Notes: generated by a model from the sequence alone, not told the origin. A DNA stretch of 64,000 nt from Candidatus Borreliella tachyglossi (GCF_003076595.1 NZ_CP025785.1:650398-714397); one strand, 5' to 3'. Numbered from the stretch's first letter, positions 7,856 through 18,436 are shown. Translations and numbers: made by a program.

Positions 7856-8454
7856 TGATAAGAGAATATATGCATAATATAGTACCTACTGTTGTAGAGC
7901 ATACGGGAAATTATGAACGCGTGTTTGATATATATTCAAGATTGCTGAGAGATAGAATAATCTTTTTGAGTGGTGAGATTAATGATCTTAGAGCTAATAC
8001 AATCATTGCTCAACTTCTTTTTTTAGAATCTGAGGATTCCAAGAAGGATATATATATTTATATAAATTCTCCAGGAGGCAGTATTACCTCGGGGCTTGCA
8101 ATTTATGATACTATACAATATATTAAGCCAGACGTAAGAACAATTTGCATTGGTCAGGCAGCTTCAATGGCTGCGTTTTTGCTTGCAGGTGGTACTATAG
8201 GCAAGCGGGAATCATTATCGTATTCAAGAATAATGATTCATCAACCTTGGGGTGGAATCGGTGGGCAGGCCAGTGATATTAGTATACAGGCAAATGAAAT
8301 TATAAGACTTAAAAGATTGATAATAGATATTATGTCTGACAAGATAGGGGTTTCTAATGAAAAGTTATCTGTTGATATTGAACGAGATTACTTTATGACA
8401 CCAGAGAATGCTCTTGAGTATGGGATTATTGATAGTATCTTAAAGAGGAATTAA
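7855..8454 (+). CDS. clpP: ATP-dependent Clp protease proteolytic subunit
   Basis: A 199-residue serine peptidase of family S14. The catalytic triad is in place: Ser104 ([11 protein letters not shown]), His129 (MIHQP) and Asp178 (ERDYFM). The family motif [16 protein letters not shown] is at 71-86. ClpP forms a barrel of two heptamers that degrades substrates fed by ClpX, encoded next. The gene overlaps tig by one base and lies 23 bases before the likely clpX ATG. Confidence 0.96.
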   Translation: MIREYMHNIVPTVVEHTGNYERVFDIYSRLLRDRIIFLSGEINDLRANTIIAQLLFLESEDSKKDIYIYINSPGGSITSGLAIYDTIQYIKPDVRTICIGQAASMAAFLLAGGTIGKRESLSYSRIMIHQPWGGIGGQASDISIQANEIIRLKRLIIDIMSDKIGVSNEKLSVDIERDYFMTPENALEYGIIDSILKRN

Positions 8455-8477
8455 TTTTATTTTGGGTGAGATTTTAT

Positions 8478-9767
8478 ATGGCAAGAAGTAAGAATCAAAA
8501 AATTGAGGGATGTTCTTTTTGTGGGCGAACTAGAACTGAAGCTGAGGGTCGAATGATTTCAGCAAAATCCGTTGCTATTTGTTTTGAATGCTCTAAAGTA
8601 TGTTATAATCTTTTTCAAGAAGAGGCAGAAAAGCCTGTAGGCGATAAATCTTCTAGAGGACTTCCGACACCTAGGCAATTGAAAAGTTATTTGGATCAAT
8701 ATATTATTGGTCAGGAGGATGCAAAGAAGGTATTATCTGTAGCTGTTTATAATCATTATAAAAGGATATTTAAAGGTAGTAATCTTGATAGTGGAGTTGA
8801 ACTTGAGAAGTCTAACGTGTTACTTGTGGGACCTACTGGGAGTGGTAAAACTTTGCTTGCAAAGAAGTTGGCAGCTGAGATGAATGTTCCATTTGCACTT
8901 GCAGATGCTACGACGCTTACTGAGGCTGGCTATGTGGGTGAGGATGTTGAGAATATTTTACTTAAACTGATTCACGCTGCTCATGGAGATATAGGTTTTG
9001 CAGAAAGAGGTATCATTTATATAGATGAGATAGATAAGATTGCTAAAAAGGGTGAGAATGTTTCAATTAGTAGAGATGTATCTGGTGAAGGTGTTCAACA
9101 AGCTTTACTGAAGATAATTGAAGGCACTACTGCGAATGTACCACCAAAGGGTGGGAGGAAACATCCTTATGAGGAAACTATTGAGATTAATACGCAAAAT
9201 ATACTATTTATATGTGGCGGAGCTTTTGTGGGGCTTGAGAAGATTGTTAAGAAAAGACTTAGTAAAAATTCTATTGGTTTTTCATCTAATGATAAGAAGG
9301 ATTTCAGAGAGGATAATACTTTAAAACAATTAGAGATGGAAGATTTAATTAAATTTGGCCTTATTCCAGAATTTATTGGTAGACTTCCTGTACATTCTTA
9401 TCTTGAAAAGCTAGAAAAGGAAGATTTAATTAAAATATTAATTGAACCTGAGAATTCTATTGTGAAACAATATTATCATATGTTTAAGATGGATAATGTT
9501 GAGCTTGTATTTGAAAAGGATGCACTTGATGCAATTGCAGAGGAAGCGATGCTTAAAAATACGGGTGCTAGGGGATTGCGTTCTATTCTGGAAGTACTAC
9601 TTAAAGATGTCATGTTTGAAATACCTTCGATTAAGCAAGTAAAGAAGGTTATTGTTACTAGAGAATCTGTTTTAAATAGCGATGTTGAGCCTTTAATTTT
9701 GATAGGAAAACAAGTTAATAGGCCTTGGGCAAAAGAACTTTATGAAATCAATTCTCAATCTAATTAA
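8478..9767 (+). CDS. clpX: Clp protease ATP-binding subunit ClpX
   Basis: I choose the ATG at 8478 ([15 protein letters not shown]), seven bases after GGTGAG. A GTG at 8466 would add four residues but bury the ribosome site. The 429-residue protein has an N-terminal zinc domain (CSFC and CFEC), Walker A GPTGSGKT, the pore loop GYVGED, Walker [12 protein letters not shown] and the sensor-2 GARGLRSI. The IGF tripeptide loop ([10 protein letters not shown]), which docks on ClpP, is present, so it should pair with the adjacent ClpP. It unfolds tagged proteins. The 3' end overlaps lon by 26 bases. Confidence 0.95.
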   Translation: MARSKNQKIEGCSFCGRTRTEAEGRMISAKSVAICFECSKVCYNLFQEEAEKPVGDKSSRGLPTPRQLKSYLDQYIIGQEDAKKVLSVAVYNHYKRIFKGSNLDSGVELEKSNVLLVGPTGSGKTLLAKKLAAEMNVPFALADATTLTEAGYVGEDVENILLKLIHAAHGDIGFAERGIIYIDEIDKIAKKGENVSISRDVSGEGVQQALLKIIEGTTANVPPKGGRKHPYEETIEINTQNILFICGGAFVGLEKIVKKRLSKNSIGFSSNDKKDFREDNTLKQLEMEDLIKFGLIPEFIGRLPVHSYLEKLEKEDLIKILIEPENSIVKQYYHMFKMDNVELVFEKDALDAIAEEAMLKNTGARGLRSILEVLLKDVMFEIPSIKQVKKVIVTRESVLNSDVEPLILIGKQVNRPWAKELYEINSQSN

Positions 9768-12150
9768 TTCTAAAAAGGATGATCTTCCAGTTATTTTTTT
9801 AGGGCAGAATGTTTTTTTTCCAAATGTAACTTTATGGGCTACTTTTGAAGATAGCGTTTCGATTGACGCTATATATCAGTCCATGTTAGAGGATAGATTG
9901 ATTTTGTTTGCCTACGTTAAGGATGTTAATTATAATAGTTCTGAAAAGGTTAGTTTAAAAACTTTACATTCTGTTTGTACTTATGCAAAAATTGTTCAAA
10001 TTGTAAAGGTTGCTAAAGATTTAATAAAAGTTTTAGTTGAATGTCAGTATAGAGTTATTATAAAAAGTCTTTTAAAAAAGAATAATTACTTTAGGGCGAA
10101 AGTTAACTTTGTATCTGATGAGAATAGCTTTAGTAGTGAACTTTTCACTTATTCTAAATTGCTAAGAGAAACTTATGAGATTTATAAATCTTATTTATCT
10201 GTAAAAACGTTAGAGGATGGTAATGAAGGTGTCAATTTTTTTGATAGTCCAACTAAGTTTGTTGATGTTATAGCATCTAGTGTGAACTTGGGATATGGAA
10301 TAAGGTTGGAACTTCTGCAGGAATTGGACGTTCAGGTTAGAATAGAGAAATTAATTATTAATTTAAATATTGAGATTGATCTTTTGAGTCTTAAAAAGGA
10401 TATTAAATCTAAGGTTAAAGCTAAGCTTGATAAGGGACAAAAAGAATATTTTTTGAATGAGCAAATTAAGGAGATTCAAAAGAGATTGGGAAAAGATGAG
10501 ACGGATTATCTTGAGAGGTTAAATTCTAAGGATATTCCTGAGGATATCAAGCTTAGGATTGAAAAGGAAATATCCAGAATGTCTCGTATGAATTCACATT
10601 CACCGGATGTTAATATTGTTAGAGGTTATGTTGAGTTACTTCTTGAGCTACCTTGGAATGAAAGTACTGTTATGGAAAATTCTTTAGGTGGAATTGAATT
10701 TATATTAAAAAATTCTCATTATGGAATGGATGAAGCTAGGGAGAAAATAATGAACTTTTTAGCTGTTTACCATATTAATTCTAAAATTCAAGCACCTATT
10801 ATATGCCTTGTGGGTCCGCCTGGCACTGGGAAAACCTCTGTTGCTTTATCTATTGCTAAATCTCTTTCTAGGAAATTTGCAAAGATATCTCTTGGTGGGG
10901 TCAGAGATGAGACAGAGATTAGAGGGCATAGAAGATCTTATATTGGAGCTCTCCCGGGTGTTTTTATTAATGCGATGAGAATAACAGGTAAAACTAATCC
11001 TGTGATTCTTCTTGACGAGATAGACAAGATTAATAGTACTTATAAGGGAAATCCAGAAGCAGCACTTTTGGAGGTTTTAGATGCTGAACAAAATTCCAAA
11101 TTTGTTGACCATTATTTAGAAATTCCTTATGATCTCTCTAATGTATTATTTATTGCAACTGCTAATTCGCTTCATGAAATTTCTAAACCTCTTCTTGATA
11201 GGATGGAGATCATTAAGATAGAGGGGTATTCTTATATTGAAAAATTAGAAATTGCTAAAAGATTTTTAATACCAAATATAATTAGAGAAAGTTTTTTAAA
11301 TAAGGTTTATATAAGAATAGAAGATGATGTTATTTTGCACATAATCAAGAATTATACCATGGAGTCTGGGGTTAGAAATTTAAAAAGGGTTCTAACGAAT
11401 TTGATTAGAATGGTTGTAAGAAAGTTGCTTCATGTTTATTCAAAGGAAGATATAATTGAGGGCAATTTTTATTTTCCAAGTTCCTTAATACACGGTAGTA
11501 ATTCAATCTTTACTCATGATCCTGATATTCCTGGTATTTACAAAATCATTAATATGAATAATTTTCATGTTTACATGGATCATGAATATAATTTTAATTT
11601 AATTAGGATCAATTCTTCTGGGTTTGTTTATGGTCTTGCTTGGACAAATTATGGTGGTGCTGTACTTCCTGTTGAAGCTATTAAGTTTGATAAGAAAGGT
11701 GATATTATTTTAACGGGTAGTCTTGGGGCTGTTATGAAGGAAAGTGCGCAACTTGCTTATTCTGTTGTAAAGACTTACTCTTCTAAGCTTAATTTTGATA
11801 TAAAGGAGAGTCCTGAAATTCATCTTCATTTTCCAGAAGGCGCAACACCAAAAGATGGACCTTCTGCCGGAATCACTATTGCAACAGCAATAGCTTCTAT
11901 AATATCTGACAAAAAGATTCCTTTAGATCTTGCGATGACTGGAGAGGTTACACTTAAAGGATCGATTCTTCCTGTGGGGGGCATTAAGGAGAAGGTGCTT
12001 GCAGCTTATAGGAGTGGCATAAATAAAGTAATTATTCCAAAGGATAATAAAAGAGATTACGCTAGGCTTCCAGAGGAGATTAGAGATAATATGTATGTTA
12101 AGTATGTATCTCATTTGGAAGAGGTTTTTGATTATTTAAATATTATTTAG
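9742..12150 (+). CDS. lon: ATP-dependent Lon protease (second Lon type of Borrelia)
   Basis: An 802-residue protein with a Lon N-domain, then AAA+ Walker [10 protein letters not shown], Walker [11 protein letters not shown] and the protease domain with catalytic Ser708 (KDGPSAG) and Lys751 ([10 protein letters not shown]). Borrelia carries two lon genes, and this one, beside clpX, corresponds to lon-2. It degrades misfolded and some regulatory proteins in the cytosol. The start lies inside clpX (26-base overlap) with only a poor ribosome site, suggesting translational coupling. An exact start further downstream cannot be excluded. Confidence 0.94.
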   Translation: MKSILNLINSKKDDLPVIFLGQNVFFPNVTLWATFEDSVSIDAIYQSMLEDRLILFAYVKDVNYNSSEKVSLKTLHSVCTYAKIVQIVKVAKDLIKVLVECQYRVIIKSLLKKNNYFRAKVNFVSDENSFSSELFTYSKLLRETYEIYKSYLSVKTLEDGNEGVNFFDSPTKFVDVIASSVNLGYGIRLELLQELDVQVRIEKLIINLNIEIDLLSLKKDIKSKVKAKLDKGQKEYFLNEQIKEIQKRLGKDETDYLERLNSKDIPEDIKLRIEKEISRMSRMNSHSPDVNIVRGYVELLLELPWNESTVMENSLGGIEFILKNSHYGMDEAREKIMNFLAVYHINSKIQAPIICLVGPPGTGKTSVALSIAKSLSRKFAKISLGGVRDETEIRGHRRSYIGALPGVFINAMRITGKTNPVILLDEIDKINSTYKGNPEAALLEVLDAEQNSKFVDHYLEIPYDLSNVLFIATANSLHEISKPLLDRMEIIKIEGYSYIEKLEIAKRFLIPNIIRESFLNKVYIRIEDDVILHIIKNYTMESGVRNLKRVLTNLIRMVVRKLLHVYSKEDIIEGNFYFPSSLIHGSNSIFTHDPDIPGIYKIINMNNFHVYMDHEYNFNLIRINSSGFVYGLAWTNYGGAVLPVEAIKFDKKGDIILTGSLGAVMKESAQLAYSVVKTYSSKLNFDIKESPEIHLHFPEGATPKDGPSAGITIATAIASIISDKKIPLDLAMTGEVTLKGSILPVGGIKEKVLAAYRSGINKVIIPKDNKRDYARLPEEIRDNMYVKYVSHLEEVFDYLNII

Positions 12151-12191
12151 AGTTTTATGTGTTAAAATTTGATTATAAGGAGGAGGGATAT

Positions 12192-12341
12192 ATGAAGGAT
12201 GGAGTGAGAAAACCTTCGGGAAGTAGATCATCATTTAATTCTCAAGGTACTACTAAAAGTTCCAATAAGAATAATTTTTCGACTTTTTCAAAGAATAATT
12301 TTGGAAAAAGTTTTACTAAGAGTAAAAAAAAGGGCAAATAA
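12192..12341 (+). CDS. Small basic Ser/Asn/Lys-rich protein, function unknown
   Basis: A 49-codon gene starting at the ATG at 12192, chosen because the strongest ribosome site in the area (AAGGAGGAGGG, 12178-12188) sits just upstream. A GTG at 12159 would put that site inside the gene. The product (MKDGVRKPSGSRSSFNSQGT...) is low-complexity and ends in a Lys run (TKSKKKGK), with no Cys or membrane segment. It sits 41 bases after lon and converges on rpsD. The composition suggests a disordered, nucleic-acid-binding or ribosome-associated protein, but that is a guess. A homologue at the same place in B. burgdorferi is expected from memory. Confidence 0.6.
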   Translation: MKDGVRKPSGSRSSFNSQGTTKSSNKNNFSTFSKNNFGKSFTKSKKKGK

Positions 12342-12394
12342 TGGGATTGCAAGCCGCACTTATTTGCTTAGGCTCGCACTTATTTGCTTAGGCT
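12334..12394. repeat. 20-bp tandem repeat and terminator-like hairpin between convergent genes
   Basis: CGCACTTATTTGCTTAGGCT occurs at 12355-12374 and again at 12375-12394. The second copy holds the rpsD stop codon. Each copy contains TTATTTGC, complementary to GCAAATAA at 12334-12341, the end of the small basic gene. The 3' hairpin therefore has two alternative right arms. Confidence 0.75.
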
Positions 12395-13014
12395 CTCTTA
12401 GAGTAATACTCAACAATCATTTGTTCATTTGCCAAAGTAGGTATTTCGTCTCTTGCTGGAGGACGGGTTACTTTAACCTTTAAAGCATCAGCATTGACCT
12501 CTATCCAAGTTGGCAGTTTTCTAAGAGTTGATGTTTTTTCTATGTTAGATCTAATAAGTTTCCTTAGGTTATCTTTTTCTTTGACCCATATCGAATCATT
12601 TGCCCTTAAAGTAATAGATGGAATTGTAACTCTTCTTCCATTGACCATGATAATGCCGTGTGAAACTATCTGTCTTGCGTGAGCTCGTGAAATGGCAAAT
12701 CCAGCCCTGTAAACAACATTATCAATCCTTCTTTCAAGCAGTGCCAAAAGATTATCACCTGTAACTCCATGAAGTCTTCTTGCTTCCTTGAAAATATTAG
12801 TAAGCTGTCTTTCATTTACGCCATAAGTAAACTTCACCTTTTGTTTTTCGATTAGTTGCTTTCCATATTCTGTAATCTTTCCCTTCCTAGATCGACCATG
12901 CATGCCAGGTGGATGAGGTTTCTTCTTAAGTAATTTATCATATTTTGGCTGTTCAAAAATATTAACGCCAAATCTCCTCACCATCTTACCCTTAGCTATG
13001 TTTTTTCTATTCAT
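12388..13014 (-). CDS. rpsD: Small-subunit ribosomal protein S4 (uS4)
   Basis: A 208-residue protein with the S4 N-terminal block (NRKNIAKGKMVRRFGVNIF, PPGMHGRSRKGKITEYGKQL) and the S4 RNA-binding domain (RIDNVVYRAGFAISRAHARQIVSHGIIMVNGRRV). It is an early 16S rRNA binder. As elsewhere in Borrelia it is monocistronic rather than part of the alpha operon, and it probably shares a transcript with the initiator tRNA gene 26 bases upstream. The N-terminal Cys zinc motif found in some S4 proteins is absent. Confidence 0.97.
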   Translation of the reverse strand: MNRKNIAKGKMVRRFGVNIFEQPKYDKLLKKKPHPPGMHGRSRKGKITEYGKQLIEKQKVKFTYGVNERQLTNIFKEARRLHGVTGDNLLALLERRIDNVVYRAGFAISRAHARQIVSHGIIMVNGRRVTIPSITLRANDSIWVKEKDNLRKLIRSNIEKTSTLRKLPTWIEVNADALKVKVTRPPARDEIPTLANEQMIVEYYSKRA

Positions 13015-13040
13015 TAATTCCTCACATCTTCAAATAATTA

Positions 13041-13113
<73 letters not shown>

Positions 13114-13127
13114 GTTTACAATTAAGC

Positions 13128-13157
13128 ATATTAGCACAACTTTATTAGAAGTGTCAA
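13128..13157 (-). promoter_or_regulatory. Promoter for tRNA-fMet and rpsD
   Basis: On the minus strand, TTGACA (13157-13152), an 18-bp spacer and TAATAT (13133-13128) form a good sigma-70 promoter 14 bases before the tRNA. It lies just past the stop of the upstream transporter gene. Confidence 0.65.
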
Positions 13158-13171
13158 TTGATTTTGTTTTG

Positions 13172-14617
13172 TTACATTAAAATATGAGTTTCGTATATCT
13201 CGCTATGATGTTTCTTTATAGTTTCCTTTATTGTCGCTATCTGTTTTATTAAACTTTCTAAGTCATGTTCATAACTTAAGTCTAGTTTTACATGAAGATT
13301 TAAATGATTTCCTTCATGAGAGCAATTAAGTTCTTTGAAATTTATATTAATATTTTTTAATGTGTTCTTTACATCTCTTTTTAAGTCTATATCTTGCTTA
13401 GAGAGAAGATTATTCGCGTTTTTTAGTATTACATGTAATCCTTCTTTTATGATTATAAAACTAATAAATATAGATATTATTTTGTCAAAACCAGTCCATA
13501 CATAATTAGCAAGCAATAAACTTAATGTAGTGCCTCCATGGGAAAATATACAGTTTTTATCAGCTGATGATAGTGCTAGAAGTAAATAGTTATTATATCT
13601 TTTCCCGATCTGGAATTTTACTAAGTATTCGAACATCTTTACTAAAAAGAATATAAAGGGTATTAATGGTATCCAAATACTTTTTTTAAAGGATTTATTT
13701 GAGAATATTTCAAGTATATTTTTTTTATCCTCTTCGTGGTGGTCATGAGAATGATCGTGAGAATGGTCATGGTCGTGGTCATGGAAATGGTCATGATCAT
13801 CATGATCATGAGAGTGATCGTGAGAATGGTTAGGATGGTAATGAATATGAAATCCAGATTCACCCCCAAGACTAATTAACTTATTGAGACCTGTTGTGTT
13901 TAAAAATATTGTAAATCCTGCGATTATTATAATTATTCCTATAATAAATGATATCAGGTTCTCCATTTTTTTGTATCCATAAGGATAATAAATGGTCTCA
14001 GGTTTGTTTGTAATTTTTAGACTAAAGTATGTAATTGCAGATAGTACAAAATCCGACATAACATGAAAGGCATCTGCGATGAGTGCAAATGAATTGAAAA
14101 GGATCCCTACAGTAAGCTTACATGCTATCGATACTACTTCTGCCAATACTGAGATAAGTCCGATTCCCATTATAAACTTATCTTTTTTTATTTCAGATGT
14201 TAAGTCTTTTTCATATATGCTATTATTATATTCAAATTCTAAGCTTCTAAGTACTTCTTGTACCTCAGAAATTTCGCATGAAATTTTTTTTAGTCTATTT
14301 TGTTTACCATAATAAATCAGGTTATTAATGATTATTCTCTCTATTCCCTCTGATTTAAAATGTGAATCAATATAAAAATCATTGACTTTAATTTCTGCGT
14401 TTTTTATTTGTGCTTTAAGATATGCCACTGCTTTAGCATTATTTTCTATGTAAGCTATATAAATTTCATCTTTTTCTAAGCTTTTAAGCTTTAAATTGGT
14501 GAATTTGTTAATGTTTTTGTCGTTAATTACTTTAACCATAATATTTGCATTTTCCCCCACTTTTATTGCATAATTTTTAGTATGGGTAAATATACCATTA
14601 TTCTTTTTAAAGTTCAA
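13172..14617 (-). CDS. CDF-type cation efflux protein with N-terminal GNAT-like domain
   Basis: A 481-residue protein in two parts. Residues 25-150 resemble a GNAT acyltransferase (IYIAYIENN, NDFYIDSHFKSEGIERIIIN, VLRSLEFEYN), but the acetyl-CoA loop is degenerate. Residues 150-481 are a cation-diffusion-facilitator transporter: six membrane segments, with AFHVMSD giving the TM2 metal site, and a cytoplasmic C-terminal domain (LNLHVKLDLSYEHDLESLI). Between TM4 and TM5 is a loop of about 38 residues with 19 His, mostly in HDHSHDH repeats. In TM5 the usual HxxxD is LSSAD, so the His ligand is missing. Likely substrate Zn2+ or another divalent ion. The start is a TTG without a clear ribosome site, so the true N-terminus may differ. 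Confidence 0.82.
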   Translation of the reverse strand: MNFKKNNGIFTHTKNYAIKVGENANIMVKVINDKNINKFTNLKLKSLEKDEIYIAYIENNAKAVAYLKAQIKNAEIKVNDFYIDSHFKSEGIERIIINNLIYYGKQNRLKKISCEISEVQEVLRSLEFEYNNSIYEKDLTSEIKKDKFIMGIGLISVLAEVVSIACKLTVGILFNSFALIADAFHVMSDFVLSAITYFSLKITNKPETIYYPYGYKKMENLISFIIGIIIIIAGFTIFLNTTGLNKLISLGGESGFHIHYHPNHSHDHSHDHDDHDHFHDHDHDHSHDHSHDHHEEDKKNILEIFSNKSFKKSIWIPLIPFIFFLVKMFEYLVKFQIGKRYNNYLLLALSSADKNCIFSHGGTTLSLLLANYVWTGFDKIISIFISFIIIKEGLHVILKNANNLLSKQDIDLKRDVKNTLKNININFKELNCSHEGNHLNLHVKLDLSYEHDLESLIKQIATIKETIKKHHSEIYETHILM

Positions 14618-14652
14618 TCTATTTTGTTAAAATTGTAAATTAAGAGGAATTT

Positions 14653-15021
14653 ATGTTACAATCGCATGTTTTTGTTAAAAAATGTAAAAAACACATTTCT
14701 CAAGATGAAAGTTTAATGAATACTCTTAAGAAAATTGAAAGTGTGTTTTATGATGTTCTAAAGATTTTTAATAAAAAGTCTTTAGAATATGTATTCAATT
14801 ATTATTATGAGAATTTTGATTTTGATGAGGGAATATATGTTTTTGTTGATAGATTTGTTCCAATTATTAACTTTTTATCATTAGAGAGTCTTGATTATGG
14901 ATTTAGTCTTGATGAGAAAAAGCTTATATTGGAAGTTTTTGACTCTTCTGCACAAACTTTTGAGTCCAATAAATTAAGTGAACTTGGCAGCGCCATTGTT
15001 TCTCTTGGTATCCTAGATTAG
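14653..15021 (+). CDS. Conserved hypothetical protein, 122 residues
   Basis: The ATG follows AGAGGA with five bases between. The product is soluble and mostly alpha-helical by composition, acidic in its second half (FDFDEGIYVFVDRF, LDEKKLILEVFDSS), without a signal peptide or a motif I recognise. It is divergent from the CDF gene (35 bases between starts) and convergent with cdd. Homologues in other Borrelia are expected at this locus. No function can be assigned. Confidence 0.7.
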   Translation: MLQSHVFVKKCKKHISQDESLMNTLKKIESVFYDVLKIFNKKSLEYVFNYYYENFDFDEGIYVFVDRFVPIINFLSLESLDYGFSLDEKKLILEVFDSSAQTFESNKLSELGSAIVSLGILD

Positions 15022-15069
15022 TGTTCCATTCGGGTTTTTACACAGAGTTTAAGTGCTTCTTATCTTGCT

Positions 15070-15546
15070 TTAAATTACCCTTGAAAGTTCTGCTTTATCA
15101 AATGGAATTTTAAGTAAATCTTTGAGTGTGTAAGTTTTTGATATTGTTTTAGTAGTATTAAACTTGCTAGGATCTGTTATTAATATTTTAGTGTCTTCTT
15201 CAAAAAATTCTGACATTACCTGAAGACATATTGCACATGGAATAGTTTCTGGAATTGTTGTAAGCAATATAAAATCTATTTTTTGTATACCAACGGACGA
15301 TATCATGCTTAGTATAGCACTTCGCTCTGCACAGCAAGTTGCTCCAAAGCTTGCGTTTTCAACATTTGTGCCTTGAAAAAATAAGTTATTTTTAGTTTTA
15401 AGACAGGCTCCCACTTTAAATTTTGAGTATGGCGAATATGAATTATTTCTTGCCTCCTCAGCCATTTGGAATGCTTGTTTAATTGAATTTTGATCCATAT
15501 CCTTCAAATAGGACTCCTTAGCTTGTGGTATTATCAAGTATATCAT
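15070..15546 (-). CDS. cdd: Cytidine deaminase
   Basis: The zinc-dependent deaminase motifs are complete: Cys72-Ala-Glu74 (CCAERSA) and Cys104/Cys107 (PCAIC), with NVENASFGAT before them and PYSKFKVGA at the substrate pocket. It deaminates cytidine and deoxycytidine for pyrimidine salvage. The 158-residue frame from the ATG has no ribosome site. AAGGAG lies six bases before an in-frame TTG at codon 14 (KDMDQNSIKQAF), which would give 145 residues, nearer the usual 130-140, and is the more likely start. Confidence 0.92.
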   Translation of the reverse strand: MIYLIIPQAKESYLKDMDQNSIKQAFQMAEEARNNSYSPYSKFKVGACLKTKNNLFFQGTNVENASFGATCCAERSAILSMISSVGIQKIDFILLTTIPETIPCAICLQVMSEFFEEDTKILITDPSKFNTTKTISKTYTLKDLLKIPFDKAELSRVI

Positions 15547-15642
15547 CGTACTTATGATTTTTGTAAAAATATTGTAGAATACTTAATGATAAAATGTAAT
15601 TGTTGATGTTGATCTATATGAAGGGTTTATAAATATTTGTTT

Positions 15643-16602
15643 ATGATAGTTCCTATTGAATTTATTAGAAAATACGATAATTTTATTATTATTGGGCATA
15701 AGGATCCTGATTTTGATTGTATTGGCTCATCTTTAGCTTTAGCATCTTTTTTGTCTAGAATAGGTAAAAAATCCATTATGCTAAATGAGGGTCCTTTTGT
15801 TCGCAAGGAACTAATACCTTTCAAAGATAAATTTTTATCTGTATGGCCTGATATTGATTTTTCAGATTATGCTGTTATTATTTTGGATTGTTCTATATTG
15901 GATAGAATTGGAGATGAATTTGTTTTTTATGTAAAAGATATGCCTACTCTTGTTATTGATCATCATGCATCAGGTGATAAGTTAGATGTTCCTGGGTATA
16001 TTGATCCTTTAGCCCCCTCAACTACTTTTTTAATTGAGAAGTTAGTTAGAGAGTTTGGGTATGAGGTTACTAAAGCAGAAGCATGGTATATTTTGGTGGG
16101 GTTTTGCACAGATACAGGATTTTTTAGATTTATTTCAAGAAGTGATCCTGAGCCTTTTGAAATGGTAGCTAGACTTGTTGCTAAGGGGTTGAGCCTTAAG
16201 GACATTTATAGTTATATTGAAGCTGTTAAGAGTCTAGATGCAATAGAGATGCTTGGTTTGATGTTAAACAATCTTAAATCTTTTTATAATGGAAAAGTAT
16301 TGCTTACGGCCTTACCTTACGATCCTAAGAGGGATAATAATATTAGTGGGGTTAATGAACTTTTTTATGCACTTCTTAATAATGTTGAGTATAATGAGGT
16401 ACTCATTATACTCAAGGAAACAGAAGATGGATCTATTTTGGCGGGTCTTCGCTCTAGAGAATATTTTGATGTAGGTGAACTTGCGCAACGTTTTGGAGGG
16501 GGAGGCCATAAGCATGCTAGTGGATTTAAAATCAAAATGGGTTCTTTGAAGCTTTTAGAGAATCAAATAATCTCATACATAAAGGATGACCTTAAGGCTT
16601 AA
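15643..16602 (+). CDS. dhhP: DHH-DHHA1 phosphodiesterase (DhhP, c-di-AMP/pApA type)
   Basis: A 319-residue protein from the ATG at 15643 (a TTG six bases upstream is possible; the ribosome site is weak). Metal ligands are in order: His19, Asp21 and Asp23 (GHKDPDFD), Asp82 (LDCS) and Asp106-His107-His108 (VIDHHASGD). The DHHA1 domain carries [12 protein letters not shown] near residue 285. The B. burgdorferi orthologue has been described as a c-di-AMP phosphodiesterase needed for growth and virulence. Relatives include NrnA, which acts on short RNAs and pAp. The last 11 bases overlap the convergent glycosidase gene. Confidence 0.92.
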   Translation: MIVPIEFIRKYDNFIIIGHKDPDFDCIGSSLALASFLSRIGKKSIMLNEGPFVRKELIPFKDKFLSVWPDIDFSDYAVIILDCSILDRIGDEFVFYVKDMPTLVIDHHASGDKLDVPGYIDPLAPSTTFLIEKLVREFGYEVTKAEAWYILVGFCTDTGFFRFISRSDPEPFEMVARLVAKGLSLKDIYSYIEAVKSLDAIEMLGLMLNNLKSFYNGKVLLTALPYDPKRDNNISGVNELFYALLNNVEYNEVLIILKETEDGSILAGLRSREYFDVGELAQRFGGGGHKHASGFKIKMGSLKLLENQIISYIKDDLKA

Positions 16603-18244
16603 AATTTAAGGGGATTGTTCCTTTTGGATCAAAATCGCCTGAGAGAGTTAAGAAGCCAGATTTAAATGATAGTATTGTTGTTCCATATACAATTACTATG
16701 TTTTGTATCCAGTCTAATTTTTTAATGTGTTGTGGTGTAAGTGATACAATTATACTTATTTTATCTTTATATTCTTTTAAATTTTCTATGTATTTTAAAC
16801 TACCAGGTGTTGAAAGATTGAAAATAACTTGTTCATGCTCTTCGATTAATTTTTTTATCTCCTGAAGTTTTTTAGGGCTAATGCTGTTTAAAGGATAATA
16901 GTCATAGTAATAACCGGAGCTATTTTTAAATATTTTTCTTCCTTCTGAAATCATTTTATAATAGGTCGATATTAAAAGTGTTTTTTTATGCTTTGAAACT
17001 TTTTTTGAGAGCTTAATTTTTGTTATTCCCCTTAGTGTGCTTTGGTCGAAGAATCTTTCAGCTTCCTTGATAGGTATTTCTTGAGCCTTTTGATAATTCG
17101 GATAAACTTCTACTTTATTTTGGCTCTCCTTTAAGTATTCTAGCTTGATTCTGAGTATTCTCTTATTAGATTTAATAATATTTTCTCTTATCTCATTATC
17201 TGTCTGCATGAGAGCTAATAGTTTATTGTAAGCAGTATTTTGTATATTTTCGTCCGATGATATTAGTAAAATATCGGTTTCAGTTCTAATAATTCTCTCA
17301 ATTGTATTATAGATGCTTTCATTTTTATATCTAACAGCGTTCATTAATAAATCATCTGTTATTATTAAATTATTATATTTCAGTTTTCCCCTAAGTATTT
17401 CCTTTATAATTTTAATTGACGATGATGCAGGTATTTTATCTCCATTTGTAAGAGTTGGATATGCTAAATGACCGCTCATAATTATTGGAATGTTTTCTTG
17501 TATTAATGTTTTGTATGGTAAGAATTCGTTTTCGAGTATTTCTTTTAAGTTTGAGTTTATTATTGGCATACTTGTATGAGAGTCAACAACAGTATTCCCA
17601 TGTCCTGGAAAGTGTTTTGCTGTTGAAATTACACCTGCTTGTTTTTGACCCTTGTAAAATGCTAAAGCAAAAAGAGAAACTATTTGTGGATTATTGGAAT
17701 ATGTTCTTGGGCCTATTGTAAAATTGTCTTCATGGCTGTAGATGTCTGTTAAAGGGGCAAAATTGAGATTGATTCCAAGTCGATTAAGTTCATCTGCTAT
17801 GTAATATCCTGTAAGGTAAGAGTTGTTAGGCGAGAGGGTAGCGGTGATTCCAAGATTGCCTATTGTCTGGGACGTTTTGAGCTTTACATGTTGTGTCCAT
17901 CCACCTTCTTGATCTGTTGCAATAAATAAGGGAATTTTAAATCGATTGTCTTGGGATACTGTTTGTGCTTGTTTTATGCTTTCTATTAAGCTTTGTAAAT
18001 TTTTGGCATTCCATCCAAAAATTTTTATTCCGCCTAAGTTTTTCTCTTTAATAAAATCCAGAGCAAATTTTGTTATTTGTTCTCCTGGATAACTGATCAT
18101 AAACATTTGCCCCAATAGTTCTTTGTCATTCATTTGACTTACTATTTTGTCTATTAATTTTTCTTTGTCTTCTGTAAGCCAAAAGTCATAAGAAAAACAA
18201 TTGCTGCTTATAAAAAAGATGACAATACAAACAATTATTTTCAT
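16592..18244 (-). CDS. Glycoside hydrolase family 3, beta-N-acetylhexosaminidase-like (NagZ type), exported
   Basis: A 550-residue protein with a signal peptide ([18 protein letters not shown]). The GH3 catalytic domain shows [12 protein letters not shown], the [18 protein letters not shown] block typical of NagZ enzymes (the His/Asp acid-base dyad) and [11 protein letters not shown] with the nucleophile Asp. A C-terminal domain of about 170 residues follows. NagZ enzymes release GlcNAc from cell-wall fragments, and the signal peptide argues for a periplasmic or envelope role in muropeptide or chitobiose breakdown. It converges on dhhP with an 11-base overlap of coding ends. Older annotations call it a beta-glucosidase; the KHFPGHG motif favours NagZ. 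Confidence 0.88.
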   Translation of the reverse strand: MKIIVCIVIFFISSNCFSYDFWLTEDKEKLIDKIVSQMNDKELLGQMFMISYPGEQITKFALDFIKEKNLGGIKIFGWNAKNLQSLIESIKQAQTVSQDNRFKIPLFIATDQEGGWTQHVKLKTSQTIGNLGITATLSPNNSYLTGYYIADELNRLGINLNFAPLTDIYSHEDNFTIGPRTYSNNPQIVSLFALAFYKGQKQAGVISTAKHFPGHGNTVVDSHTSMPIINSNLKEILENEFLPYKTLIQENIPIIMSGHLAYPTLTNGDKIPASSSIKIIKEILRGKLKYNNLIITDDLLMNAVRYKNESIYNTIERIIRTETDILLISSDENIQNTAYNKLLALMQTDNEIRENIIKSNKRILRIKLEYLKESQNKVEVYPNYQKAQEIPIKEAERFFDQSTLRGITKIKLSKKVSKHKKTLLISTYYKMISEGRKIFKNSSGYYYDYYPLNSISPKKLQEIKKLIEEHEQVIFNLSTPGSLKYIENLKEYKDKISIIVSLTPQHIKKLDWIQNIVIVYGTTILSFKSGFLTLSGDFDPKGTIPLNFKP

Positions 18245-18436
18245 TTAAACCATACTAATATTCTATTTTATATTCTTGATTCATAAGCATATCATATTGT
18301 ACTAAACTCCATAAATTTGGATTTATGGTTTTAAATTTTTCCTTTTTAAATGCAAATTTTCCTATGTTTACTAATAATAGTCTTTTTGATAGCATTGTTC
18401 TGTATATAATTAATATCAATCTTTTTTATAAATATA

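Noticed and set aside
13721-13850. Short tandem-like repeats in this stretch as a possible CRISPR or minisatellite
   Set aside because: They encode the His/Asp-rich loop of the CDF transporter; there are no regular spacers.
13663-13869. Minus-strand ORF full of Met, Thr and Ile repeats
   Set aside because: It is a shifted reading of the His-rich repeat of the CDF transporter gene (HDHSHDH), not a separate gene.
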